64,000 nucleotides of DNA from Orobanche coerulescens (Eukaryota > Streptophyta > Magnoliopsida > Lamiales > Orobanchaceae): positions 145,066,096-145,130,095 of the forward strand of contig CM065802.1 of the NCBI GenBank assembly GCA_033398695.1, written 5' to 3'. This document shows, piece after piece, positions 51,426 through 62,535 of the stretch; within the stretch, counting starts at the first letter, position 1, and each line of letters begins with the position of its first letter. The position numbers were made by a program, and so were the translations under genes. The notes under the pieces were generated by a model, which saw only the letters and a list, made by a program, of their open reading frames with translations, did no database searches and was not told the origin of the DNA.

Positions 51426-52930
51426 AAATCACATTAGAATGAAAATATTAAAGACAGAAAGTAAATAACACAGTTTAAAGTGGTTCGATGTAAACCCCTC
51501 CATTTCTACTGGTCCTCCACATAGGAGTAAAGAGTTTATTAAAATCACAACATAAACAACTACGTGACTTTAACTAAACCTGTCTCTATATCGTTCACAC
51601 AGGTTGATACAGGGACTGTAGCTTTGGGCCGTTCACACAGATTGGATTGAGCTATTTCGACTCGCTTCTTCTCACACAGATCGAAGTTTCGTCTTTAATG
51701 CTATTCTTCTCACACAGGTCGGAATACACAAATATCTTTAGTCCAGACAGGGCTAATGATAATCTCAACGGTAAGGGTAGAACAAATCTCAAACAACAGC
51801 TTTATCTTTGATGAAAGATCAATGTATGCTGTGTTGTTTGCGTTGAGGACTTAGTATATTTCTTCGCTTGAATACTGTTGTATGCTCATGAAATATACTT
51901 CTTTGCAATCGCTAGAATGTCAGAGTAATATATCAGCGCTTTCGCGATAATGAATAATGTGTGTGTTGTCTTTTAAGTCCTCTTGCTTGGGGCTATTTAT
52001 AACCTTAGAATTGTATTCGTTATAAATGTAGCCATTGCTGGTTGGTGAGATGTTGAGCCTGTCTCTTGATTGGCGGCTGGTGAATGTTTGAATTAAAACA
52101 AATCACATTTAATGCTTCAGACATCCTTTCTGTCTTTGCATTAAATGCTCTTCAGAGTGCAGACTTGTCTCTCTCCAGCTGCATTAAATGCTGTCCTATC
52201 AGCAATAAATGCTGCTTTAACCGTGAATACTTTATGAATAAACAATGTTTATCTAACAACGGTTTAAAGCTTCTTTTGTTCAGTCCTGTTGGATGTGTTT
52301 TACTTTTCCTAAGTAAAACACCTTCAGCCTGTATGCTGTATCCAATGTTTTAAGTCTCTTTGCTGTATGATGAGGGCTCTGTAGGATGGACCGTAGAATG
52401 TCTCTTTTCTGTAGGGACGGACAGTATGGACAGTCCTAACAGCTTCCATACTTAATAGTATTCTGACTCTTTTGAGACTACTTTGCTGTATGTTGGCAAT
52501 TATCAAAACAAGAATGTTTTTCCCAATAATTTCCCCCATTTTGATAATGCCAAAACTCTTCGTTAGATGTCTTCATCTGGATACAGAGAGGTTGTCTTCT
52601 AGTCTTCTGTCCGATTGATCTGATCTTCAAGACTAAGTCTAGAAATGTGAACTGCTCGCTGGCAAGTTCTAAAATGAAGAATCCTACATTACTGTGTATT
52701 ACAACTGAACTTATGATTGGCGCGTAGGCACAATCTTACAGTGTAGTCTAGGTTTAATACAACTTTAGTTTATGGGCTGTTCGTAGACAAGTTCTCACAA
52801 CTTTAAGACCATAAGTTTATACTTGTTCAAATATTGCAAAAGCTTTGTAGACAAATAGTAAAATAGTAAGCTTAGATTACGAGCTGTAATCTTTCAAGAA
52901 AACAAGTATAATCAGGGATAAATTACAAGT
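51426..52930 (-). repeat. 3' LTR of Sirevirus-like element #3, left end truncated
   Basis: Aligns with 27467-29040 from its internal part onward. The first about 160 bp at the left (the C-rich U5 end) are missing where it joins Sirevirus pol at about 51425. Minus-strand TATA box at 51993-52001. Confidence 0.6.
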
Positions 52931-53011
52931 TCTTGAAAAGAAAAGAACAAAACAAATACTACCTGCTGTATTGGTAAGCTAACAGAAGAAACAATACAAC
53001 AAAAAGACAGG

Positions 53012-56000
53012 CTAACTCCTATACTGAGAATGCCTCCAAGGTCTCCGGTCAGGATCACTTGCGGTTCCTTTCCACCAGTTAATTAGGGGGTCATCGCCTC
53101 AATCCCCGTAGATACTCCTTCCTTCAGGGGATTTATCGAAAGCAAGTATCCGGTCTTCTGGATGGATGAGCCATTCACCTTTTTGGTGCCTTGACTTCAT
53201 CAGCATTTGCAGAGGGAGCATTCCTTCCGCTAACAGCCTCGAGAATTCATTTGCGGCATCCTGCAGCATCTTGAATTTGTTGAACATGGGAGACTCCTTG
53301 ATGAACGTACAGAAATATCTCATCAGTTCATTTTTCTTCCAGTTCTTCAGATCATCGGCTGAAGGCTGTCGGTCAGTGGGCAGCAAAATCTTGCCAGGAT
53401 TTCGCATATTATTCTTCCAGGGGATGTTGGGATCCTAGAACTCAAAGCGAGATCCAGATACCCAGTATCCTCTTGAAGCTTGACTAGACCCGGGTGAGGC
53501 TAGTCTACCAATAGCAGCGGCAACACATTCTTACACCGCTGCTTCCATCTCCCTCTCTCTCTCTCTAATATCCATCTTCGACCAGCCTCTCGGACTTCTT
53601 CCCCCTTTTTGGCATCATCAATGTCTGATACCTTGGTATAAATCTTCTACAGGAGTTTCATAGATGCATCTTGTCGGTCAGTCAGAGTATTGATTTTCTC
53701 AACCAAAGTACCGAGCACCAGGGACATATCATCTATCTTTTTGTCGTGGTCAGTGAGTCTGGTACTGGTATGGTGAAGGGCAGCAACCGTGTTGGCCTTG
53801 GCATTCGTGAGCTTTTCTTGTTCTTGCCTAAGGATTTTCTCCTGATGCTGCTTAAGTTGATTGAGCACTTGCCACAATGCATTAGGCATGAGGCAGAACG
53901 CATCCTCAACATCGTTGATTGCATATTTTAATTTGGGGAGATCATCCTGGGCAGTCTATCTCATCCAATCGTGTTCTTTCCCGACGTCATACAGTTTCTT
54001 TACGGTATCTTGTGGGAACACTGTCTATCGGCCAATAGCTTGGCTCGATGTAGGCTTCGATGCGCGGGGAGCCAGGGTGCGTGATCTTGGAATCCTCTGG
54101 TTCACCAAGTTGACGAAGAACGACATGATGATGGGGTTGTCGTGGTCTGTCTTCCGGTAAGAAACCATCATCGGAATCTGATTTGGAACTAGCAGAGGTG
54201 GGAGATGCAGGAGCATCTGGAGCAGGCTCTTCAGAAGCACGGGCTTCGAAATCGAGAGCTTCATAAACGGGATCTTCGGAAGAAGGTGCAGCAAATTCAG
54301 TCTCAGGGATAGGGGGACTGATTCCTCCTATTCGGTTTGTTCTTTGGTAGTCGAAAGTACAGAAGGGACTGAATCCTCCTGACGATTCTCATCTTATGCC
54401 TGATCTGGAAGAGGGACTGAATCCTCTTGGCAGATGGCACGGGCGGCTTCTTTGTGTAGCGGGACAGGCTGGGCTTCCTATTCAGGAGCTGTTTGCTCTT
54501 CAGTGGTGACAGGAGGGACTCATTCCTCCTGTTGTTGGTCTTGAGCAGTTTCCTGTTGCGGGGAGGAAACTATTGTCTGTCAGATGTCCCCTGACCCTGT
54601 AGGTTTTGGTGATTGGCCATCTCACGTTCCCTGGCCTCTTCAAGGCTGATCCTCAGACCGGCCTGTAGGGCATCATCGTCGGCATCCGAGTCAGGGTCCG
54701 AGTGGTGGCTGGTAGATGGAGCTTTGTCGTTGGACTATGACTTCCCTTTCAGTCTAGCGTTCTCTTTCGCCTTGAAATAGTCAGATATTAGCTCTTGGCA
54801 AAAGTGATCCTCCCAGAGGATCAAGACTTCGACATACTGGGTGTCCGTGACCTCCAGAGCATATAATTCTTCTTCCTTCCAGTCGCCTCAGTTGTACAGT
54901 GTGTCGTATGGGGCGACCCTGTAGGACTTCCATATTTTAAAGCATCCAAACTCTCGCTCTATATGTACCTTGAGGAGAGTATTATTGATTATTTCGGATG
55001 GCGAGGGACTCCGTACAGTAGTTGGGTCTACCGTGCGGATGGGATCCTCAACAGGTATGGGAGCCTGTTTTGGAGTGGGATCCCGAACAGGGGATGGTAC
55101 CCTGTGGGGGAGAGGGATCTTGTACAGGGATGGGTACCCTGTCAGGAGTAGTGGACTTTGGCTCCATAGGGGCACCCGACCTTCCAGAACCCTCCAGTTT
55201 GGCAAATAGTTGATCATTCATCATAGCCGCCATAAGCTCGGGATATGCTGATTTCACAGCAACTATTTCTTCCATAGGGGTTGTGCCCTATGGGATTGAT
55301 TCAGCGACAGGAGCAGAGGTGGCCTCTACAGTAACTGTTGCAGGTACTATAGGCCCAGTCTTGGAAGACTTCTTGGCCTACTTCTTCTCGACAACATGAG
55401 GTGATCGGCTGTCAGAGACACTTCTTTTTCTTTTCTTCTTCTCCCTAGAGATTCGCACAGTGACGTCCCTTGGGTCACTTGAGATGGACATGTCTTGAGG
55501 GTGCGGCCTCTTAGCAATCAATGGTGACTTGTTGAATACGGTGGCCTTCATTCCACCAATGAATTTTTCGTGGCCAATCTTTTTGGCATCGGCAGATTAT
55601 TTTACTCCACAGTTATTGAGGATGTAGTTCAGAATGAGGCCGAATGATTTATTTACAGTCTCAGGTTTGGCACGCTCCTCCTAAATCCTCTTCAACAAAA
55701 TTTGGCACCAGTTAACCTTTTCTACGAACATGATGGCTACCATCATTCGGAAGCGAAGGTTAGTGCACATCTCAAAAGTTCCTGTCCGGTTCTCAACAAC
55801 CCGGCAACAGAAGTCATGAAGGTAGACATAGGATAGGCATAAATTCTTCTTGTGGCATGAGGGGTGAACATTTTGCGCATTCTCATCACCGGTGAACAAC
55901 CTCCAGTAGGCTGTAAACAACTTCTCCGACCCGAAGGTCTCCAATTTTTCCATTTTCAGGCCATCAGACGGCAGCCTATAAGCTTCTCCAGAAAATCTTT

Positions 56001-56159
56001 GTTCACAGATACCTGAATCCCTTGAACAGTTGCAGATATCTCATAAATTTCTCCTCCTTTTCTCTGAGACGAGTATTTGAACGAGGCGTACAAATAGAAT
56101 TATTCCACTATATGCTCATCATATAACTCATCATGATGACTGGCAAGGCGGTACAGCTG
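53012..56159 (-). pseudogene. ORF3 (env-like position), Sirevirus-like element #3, main part
   Basis: The stop is at 53012, after PWRHSQYRS. The C-terminal domain is at 53050-53407 (RNPGKILLPTDRQPSADDLK, then WLIHPEDRIL and an NWWKG block). The coiled coil is at 53647-53889 (LNQLKQHQEKILRQEQEKL). QEESVP repeats lie near 54312, 54367, 54414 and 54512, and an acidic DSDADDDALQAGL block near 54670-54710. The W/Y-rich WKSYRVAPYDTLYN is at 54888-54930. Pro/Arg/Asp repeats lie at 55000-55150, a basic KKKRKRS at about 55430, and the N-terminal domain at 55560-56159 (YWRLFTGDENAQNVHPSCHK). The 5' part continues at 63880 after the inserted element. Several stops and frameshifts. This is the most complete of the three copies. 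Confidence 0.72.
56155..56159. repeat. Target-site duplication ACAGC (left)
   Basis: Repeated at 63875-63879. Confidence 0.92.
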
Positions 56160-57470
56160 TTGCGATATTTCTTTACACGCAAGTGCACGTCATCGTTTAC
56201 AAGTAATAAAGTGATAAGTAGAGTATCGTTCCCACAAGGATTGAATCTCTAACTACCGATTTTTTCGTATTCCAATTTTATCCGAACAATCGAATTTGGG
56301 TTTTGCGATTAATAACTAAAAGAATTACTAAAAGACTAAGCAATAGAAAACAATATCTTGGATAAAAGAAATCAAATGATGAATAAGTCTAGGGTTCTGA
56401 ATCCACCTTAGTTTATCCGAATTTACTCTCGATTATCCGTACTAAATAATTTTCCCAATTTATTGAAGGCGGAGATTGCTAATATATTCTACCGCCTCTC
56501 CCGAGGTCAATAGATTTATATAAAGGCGAATAACACACTCTATCCCTAGGTGAGTTAATTCGTCGATAGGCAAAAAGCATGAAATCTCCTAAAGGCCACG
56601 TAGTTCCTATGAGTATATTCCTATCTCACAGAATAAAACGGTCCTCACCAATAGTTCCTCACCAAATCTCCTCTTCCGATTCGAAGTGAATGATTAAATC
56701 ATACAACTATTGGCCAGATAATTGCAAGCATTAAACATAATTGGGAAAACTCAATAAAAAGGTAATAAATTGGATAATCTCAATCAATTCGTCAAAACAA
56801 AGGTATCATCAAAACCCTAGATTAGGGCTTTAGCCTGACATACTAAAAACTGGAAATACAGAATAAATAAACGAAAGCATAAAATTCAAACGTAGATGAA
56901 GCTCGGATTCCTCCGTTCTTCAGCTTCCGCCTTCTGCCCTTGAAGTCTTCTGCTTCCCTCTTCTTCTGCCGTCTCCAAGCTTAAGCTCTCAAAGATTAAA
57001 GATCCAAAGATTCCAAGATGATTTAATTAGGGTCTTAAACCCTATTTATAGCTCAACATATCCTCCAAATCGCGTCCGTATTAGTCGGTCGAAAACTGGC
57101 TTCGAAACGGCCCAAAATCCGCGCGGACATACAAAAACCGCCAAGTGTGCCGCGGCTCACTAAACTGTGCCGCGGCACATCGCCTTGTTGAATGCACAGG
57201 CGTTAATTAATTCTTACGTGCGCGGCTCACTGGTGTGCGCACGCAGTACAGATACTCTGCCTTGGTGGTGTCTTCTGTGCCGCGGCTCGGCTTCCTTGTG
57301 CGCGGCTCGAGTCCAATTTGCCGTTTCGCCCGTTTTGCCTCGTTTTAGCTTAGGACTTCAATTTCCTGTCAATCATACAAAATTAAGGCATTAAAAGCTC
57401 ATTTAGACGATTTCACTCTCCAAAATACTACAAAATAATGATAAATAAGCGTATAAAAATACGCCTAACA
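56160..57470 (-). repeat. 3' LTR (left) of gag-protease element
   Basis: 1311 bp. TATA box on the minus strand at 57042-57050 (TATAAATAG). The CCGCGG palindrome motifs at 57148-57310 are partly degraded to GCGCGG by loss of one C. Confidence 0.92.
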
Positions 57471-57485
57471 AATACCCCCAAACTT
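57471..57485 (-). promoter_or_regulatory. Polypurine tract of gag-protease element
   Basis: The minus strand reads AAGTTTGGGGGTATT before TGTTAGGC. It is preceded by GCTTGAGGACAAGCAAAG, a block I know from plant Athila/Tat elements. Confidence 0.85.
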
Positions 57486-58059
57486 AAGCCTTTGCTTGTC
57501 CTCAAGCAAAAAGAATTAAATTCAATAAAAGAATGTCGTGAATCATCGTGCAACTCATAGTGTTCAACCTAATCAATACTATCCTGTAATTCTCTCTAAA
57601 TAATACGAGTGTCATAAAAGCGAGCTGCACTCAGAATAATGATTCCGCAAAGTAATCAAATTCAGTCCTAATCACTCGTTCATGAAGAAAATCCAGCTCA
57701 AAGATTAACAAAACGTGAGTCAAATCGACCGTCAATATGAAAGGCTAAAATAAACAAGCTAGTTCGTCCCGTTGCACAGTCTAATGGCACAATTTTCAAG
57801 AGTTTCATAACAAATAAACCTCGGACAGTATCCCCTTATATAAATGTTCAAAAATTTGATTCGAGTCGACCACTAGGTTAGGATCTCGGGATGTTTCATC
57901 GGGATAATCCTAGGGTGGAACTTCCATTCTCATGTATTAGGAAACCGTTTGACGTAAAAGACACTCATGGGGCACATGGATGCTTCTAGTTACTAAGTTC
58001 CCGTCTACAGCGGAGAAACAACTCGAATATATAATTTCCGCATGTCCGAATCAAGGTTG

Positions 58060-58240
58060 CCGTTTTACGCGAGAGTAAACAGCGGGTCACGCGGATACCC
58101 CCGGTTACTAGGCTCCCTATCATTGGCACATGTGAAATATCTAACTCACTAGTCTAATCAGGGTCGTCGTTTTACGCGAGAGTAAACAACGGGTCACGCG
58201 AATGCCCCCGGTTACTAGACTTCCCTTCATAGCACACATT
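58060..58240. repeat. Imperfect tandem repeat, period about 100 bp
   Basis: TTTTACGCGAGAGTAAAC, then CGGGTCACGCG and CCCCCGGTTACTAG, occurs at about 58070 and again at about 58170. A weaker third unit lies near 57960. Confidence 0.75.
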
Positions 58241-59379
58241 ATCTCGACTTTAGGGAAAAACTGACCGACTCTAACCTCAATCTAAGTGCCAACACGACTA
58301 AATAAACAGTACGACTCACTATCCGGAAAATGTAACCCAACGTATTGACGGTGATTTTAAAACAAGTATGTATCGTCTCTTCTCTGCCAAGACCTCTACA
58401 ATCACGAAAAATTTCGGACCTAAATGAATACTAAACATAACAGAAATAACTGACTACAACTCGACTAAAACTCGACCGCTTCTTCAGAGAGAAAAACAGT
58501 GTCGTAACATCAGTATCACACAAATAGAAGCACGAAAAATTCACGAATAAAGAAAGACTAAGACAAGCAAGGCTATCTGCAAAAAATTTTACGCAACGTA
58601 ATGAAAAGTGCAACAAAATAAAGTACAGCAAGAAAATAAAGTACAGCAATGAATGTAGCAACTGAAAGTAAACCCCCCCCCCCAAACATAGGACGTACAT
58701 TGACCTCAATGGACAAAAATGATATGCAATAAAAGTAAAAGGTCAAGTACTCCTCCTCTGCTCAGAGTCATTGGTGGCATCGTCCAATGAGCTTGCACGC
58801 TTCTTGACTACATCATGCGGAGTGTGAATGAATGAGCTTGCATCATCAAAAAGGAAGTTAAGTACGAGCTCTCAAGTTGAACATGATGTAGGGGTTGGGG
58901 ATAATGTAATTTGACAACACGATTCATTGCATATAATTTTGAAAATGCCTAGCTTACCAATTTTTCATTGCTGCAATTTATGAAACACCTTGTGTGCACA
59001 AGTTAAAATGAAGAACAAGAATTTTGATGGTTAATTCCAAATCCCAAAAATAATAACACAGATTATAACCCTGAATTACGACAACCATCATGAACAATTC
59101 GTTCATAAACATCAATTCCATCACAATATCAAATTCCCCATATTCCAACTCCATTTTAGAAACAAAAGTGAAGAACAACTAGCAATATAAAACTTCAAAT
59201 CTTTTCACATCAAGAATCACTTATGATTTAGAAATCAACAATTACCTGGAGAATTTGAGAAGGAGACAATAGAATGGTATCAACGGACCTCATTGTGTGA
59301 AGGAAGGAAGGAAGGGAGGGAAGAAGTATCTTATGCAGGCCGATCGATTGAATGAGCCCTACATTTGTTCTTATTTTGC

Positions 59380-59630
59380 GGCGGGGCCGCGGCACAATAT
59401 AAGTGAGCCGCGGCCCAAATCTGATAGACTGGGACGTTTTGTAATGTCGTCGGGTGCCGCGACTCAGTTTTCGTGTGCCGCGGCTCAGTATGTTAGTATG
59501 CCGCGGCTCAGGTATAGTGTGCCGCGGCACAAAGTACAGGCTCCCTGGGTGTTTCTTGGCCATTTAGTGTGCCACGGCTCAGTTTACGTGTGCCGCGGCT
59601 CAGCGACCTGGTGTGCCGCGGCTCATCGCC
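59380..59630. repeat. Internal cluster of TGCCGCGGCTCA motifs
   Basis: About nine copies or one-base variants of (TG)TGCCGCGGC(T/A)CA within 250 bp. The same motif forms the U3 array of both LTRs. Confidence 0.85.
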
Positions 59631-59844
59631 TTCAGGTCCTTCCCTGGGACTTTTCTGCACAGAATTTTGAGCAGAACTCGTTAAAAGCGAGAGGCAGAAG
59701 CAATTTGAAGCACAAAAATGAAGGAAAAATAAAAATCAAAAATGCAAGAAAAATAAAGGAACGCAAAAATCTACAACTACGAACTCGGGTTGCCTCCCGA
59801 GAAGCGCTAAGTTTATAGTCTTCAGCCGGACCTATTGGACAACG

Positions 59845-61374
59845 TTAGTTCGCTTTTCGCAAACTCCATTTGGTTTCCGCCCCGTTCATCGAACCGTTCA
59901 TATTTTTGTTAAAATTATGACCATTGGTCATTAGCGATTCGACTTTCGGTTCGGTCATCAAATGTTGTTTGCGAAAAGGTTTCGACGTGAATAACTTCCC
60001 GAAACACCCGGTTTTTCCATGACTAATTGTCCGCTTGGCTTCCGGCTCACTCTCCTCCTTCACAAACGCACTCAAGACTGCAGCAGATTTTTCCTCATGC
60101 TCGAGGAACGCCACTCGGTCTACATCCTTCTTAAGACTTGGACCATTTAACACAAAATCTGAATTTTCCCAACGACGATTTTTTCGGTGCTTTCCTCTTT
60201 CAACAACATCCACACTTTCAATTTGTGACCTTCTATCAATACTTCCGGGACATGGAAACGATTTGAATACTTGAAAAGTAACTTGCTCGTCTTGGACCCT
60301 CAGAGTTAACTCCCCCTTTTCCACGTCTATAAGGGTTCGGCCAGTCGCTAAAAATGGTCGTCCCAAGATGATTGGAATATTTTCATCTTCCTCCATGTCG
60401 AGTACGATGAAATCGGCCGGAAAGATGAACTTGTCAACCTTAACTAATACATCCTCGATCACTCCCCTCGGATACTTTATCGATCGATCCGCCAATTGTA
60501 AGGAGACTGTTGTTGGCTTGGCTTCCCCAATATCCAGCTTTTTGAAAATCGACAGAGGCATGAGGTTGATACTCGCACCAAGATCGCATAGTGCCTTATT
60601 AAACGAAAGGTTCCCCATGGTGCATGGTATGTTGAAGCTTCCCGGATCTTTCAATTTAGGTGGGAGCTTCTTTTGAAGAATTGCACTGCACTCCTCTGTC
60701 AAGGCGACCGTTTCAAACTCCTCAAGCTTTCTCTTCTTCGATAATATCTCTTTCATGAACTTGACGTAACTCGGCATCTGTTCCAATGCGTCGGCGAACG
60801 GAATGTTTATGTGAAGCTTTTTAAACACATCAAGGAACTTAGAAAATTGTTTGTCCGCCCTTCTTTGCTGTAATCTCTGCGGAAATGGAACGGGGGACAC
60901 ACATGTCTTCGAGTTATCCGGCTTCAAATCCTTCGACTCCTCTAGCTTTAAATCCTTCTCTTCCTCAATTTCCTTCTTCTTTTCACACCGCTCGGGATGA
61001 TCCAGCACCTCTTTCCCACTTCTTAAGCTGATTGCGTTTAGACTCTCTCTAGGATTTGTCTCTGTTGTACTCGGCAATGCTCCCTCCGGACGAGCTGTCA
61101 GCACATTAGCAATTTGGCCCAGCTGGACCTCCAAGTTCCGAATGGAAGCAGAATGATTTTGTAATGTAGCTTCCGTACGGGTCATAAATTGACTCGTATT
61201 TTCTGCTAATTTTGCAAGTGCTTCCTTGAGAGATACTTTGGGAGCGGAGAGCTGCTGTTGATTCAGGCGAACAGGGCAGTGTGAGTTACGTCCAGTTTCT
61301 CCATGAAAAGTTGGGATGATTGCGCCACCCCGGATTATAAGTGTTGGAGTACGGGTTATTCGGCCGATTCCCAT
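59845..61374 (-). CDS. Gag C-terminal part and aspartic protease (gypsy, Athila/Tat type)
   Basis: 509 codons open from an in-frame ATG at 61374, but the true frame enters from the upstream gag by a frameshift near 61290. The first about 25 residues of the track are therefore probably out of frame. It reads VSLKEALAKLAENTSQFMTR, a coiled-coil stretch with QLGQIANVL, then LRSGKE and a Lys/Glu-rich linker. The protease follows with active site CDLGASINLMPLSIFKKLD (about residues 261-279), flap-side LQLADRSIKYPRGVIEDVLV, and ILGRPFLATGRTLIDVEKGE (about 337-356). This pepsin-like domain processes gag polyproteins. It ends WSLRKAN with no downstream RT. Well preserved. Confidence 0.88.
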   Translation of the reverse strand: MGIGRITRTPTLIIRGGAIIPTFHGETGRNSHCPVRLNQQQLSAPKVSLKEALAKLAENTSQFMTRTEATLQNHSASIRNLEVQLGQIANVLTARPEGALPSTTETNPRESLNAISLRSGKEVLDHPERCEKKKEIEEEKDLKLEESKDLKPDNSKTCVSPVPFPQRLQQRRADKQFSKFLDVFKKLHINIPFADALEQMPSYVKFMKEILSKKRKLEEFETVALTEECSAILQKKLPPKLKDPGSFNIPCTMGNLSFNKALCDLGASINLMPLSIFKKLDIGEAKPTTVSLQLADRSIKYPRGVIEDVLVKVDKFIFPADFIVLDMEEDENIPIILGRPFLATGRTLIDVEKGELTLRVQDEQVTFQVFKSFPCPGSIDRRSQIESVDVVERGKHRKNRRWENSDFVLNGPSLKKDVDRVAFLEHEEKSAAVLSAFVKEESEPEAKRTISHGKTGCFGKLFTSKPFRKQHLMTEPKVESLMTNGHNFNKNMNGSMNGAETKWSLRKAN

Positions 61375-62398
61375 TTCCTACGAATTGAGCCTGCTCCATC
61401 TGATGTTGCTCGAACGGGTTTCCAACTTGACACTCCGCGCTCGGGTGTGATCCGTTACACCAATTGCATGTCTCAATGGTGATGGGGGAAGGTGCGTGCG
61501 AGAATGCCTGGAGCTGTTGGGTCAAAGCGGCGACTTGAGCTGACAAAGTGGAAATCGGGTTATTGCTTGAAACTTCCATGACTCTCTTCGGTGTCAATCT
61601 TTCCGATGGCCATTGGTATGCGTTTTCGGCCATATCTTCCAAAAGCACGTGTGCCTCGGCCATAGATTTTCCCATGAAGGTCCCACCAGAGGCCGCATCC
61701 ACGAGAGTGCGTGTAGAAGCACTCAAACCATTATAGAACGTATGAAGCTGAAGCCAATCAGGAATGTCGTGATGAGGGCATCTTCGCAGCAAATCTTTAT
61801 ATCGCTCCCACGCCTCGTGGAGCGATTCCATATCGTACTGACCAAAGGTGGTTATTTCGTTTCTCAACCTTGCCGTCTTAGCTGGTGGAAAAAATTTGGC
61901 AAGGAAGGCTTGCGCTAGCCTCTCCCATGTTGTAATCGACCCCGGCGGTAAGGAATTTAACCAAAACTTTGCTTTATCCCTCAAAGAGAAAGGGAAAATC
62001 CTCAATCGGATGGCATCGTCGGTGACACCATTAGTCTTGAACGTGTCGCATATCTCAAGGAAAGAAGCAATATGAGCATTCGGGTCGTCATTCGGTAGTC
62101 CACAGAATTGGCTCGCCTGGACCATCTGAATAATAGCAGGCTTGATCTCAAAATTATTAGCTTGGATAGTGGGACGCCGAATTCCCGAAAAATTAGCGTT
62201 GACCTGCGGCATGGCATAATCTAGAAGAGCTAGTTCCGGTTGAACTTGCCGCACTTGGTTATCTCCTCCTTGGACTTCGATATTCTCGGCCATGTTGACC
62301 GTCGTCTGCAACTCTCTTTTCTCCTTTTTGTTCCTCCTTAGAGTGCGCTCGAGCTCGGTATCCAAAGGTAATAGGCCTTCGTTACCGAGTTTTCTCAT
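61286..62398 (-). CDS. Gag N-terminal part (Retrotrans_gag, Athila/Tat type)
   Basis: 370 codons from an ATG at 62398, 119 bases after the primer site. An N-terminal basic stretch (LRRNKKEKRELQ) is followed by the capsid domain: FEIKPAIIQMVQASQFCGLP, NAHIASFLEICDTFK, LRIFPFSLRDKAKFWLNSLP, WERLAQAFLAKFFPPAKTAR and ESLHEAWERYKDLLRRCPHH. A zinc-knuckle-like CNWCNGSHPSAEC lies near residue 316. It overlaps the protease-containing ORF by 89 bases in another frame. Related gypsy elements have one continuous gag-pro ORF, so a single-base change near 61290 is likely, a mutation or a sequence error. No catalytic residues are expected in gag. Confidence 0.92.
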   Translation of the reverse strand: MRKLGNEGLLPLDTELERTLRRNKKEKRELQTTVNMAENIEVQGGDNQVRQVQPELALLDYAMPQVNANFSGIRRPTIQANNFEIKPAIIQMVQASQFCGLPNDDPNAHIASFLEICDTFKTNGVTDDAIRLRIFPFSLRDKAKFWLNSLPPGSITTWERLAQAFLAKFFPPAKTARLRNEITTFGQYDMESLHEAWERYKDLLRRCPHHDIPDWLQLHTFYNGLSASTRTLVDAASGGTFMGKSMAEAHVLLEDMAENAYQWPSERLTPKRVMEVSSNNPISTLSAQVAALTQQLQAFSHAPSPITIETCNWCNGSHPSAECQVGNPFEQHQMEQAQFVGNGNRPNNPYSNTYNPGWRNHPNFSWRNWT

Positions 62399-62517
62399 GC
62401 ACTACACGAAAGATCCTGAAAGGAAAAACAAGTAAACGAAATTAAATACACAAAAAATAAAAATAAAACGTTCAAATTAAGACTGGAAATACTTAAATCG
62501 ATATTAGAAAATTTCAA

Positions 62518-62535
62518 TCCCCGGCAACGGCGCCA
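62518..62535 (-). promoter_or_regulatory. Primer-binding site, tRNA-Asp type
   Basis: The minus strand reads TGGCGCCGTTGCCGGGGA, 18 bases complementary to the 3' end of plant tRNA-Asp, six bases inside the right LTR. Confidence 0.9.

Larger units (their letters stand above)
57471..59844 (-). other. Non-coding 3' region of gag-protease element
   Basis: 2.37 kb where pol would be expected. It contains the polypurine tract (57471-57485), an imperfect tandem repeat at about 58060-58240, a C-run at 58673-58683 and a cluster of TGCCGCGGCTCA motifs at 59380-59630. The longer open frames here are antisense or low-complexity and have no recognisable domain. Confidence 0.65.

Noticed and set aside
57167..57394. 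75-codon plus-strand ORF in left LTR
   Set aside because: Lies over the CCGCGG motif array antisense to the element's transcription. The frame is broken in the right LTR by small indels.
59297..59818. 173-codon plus-strand ORF
   Set aside because: It runs through the CCGCGG motif cluster against the element's coding strand, with no domain; open because of GC-rich repeats.
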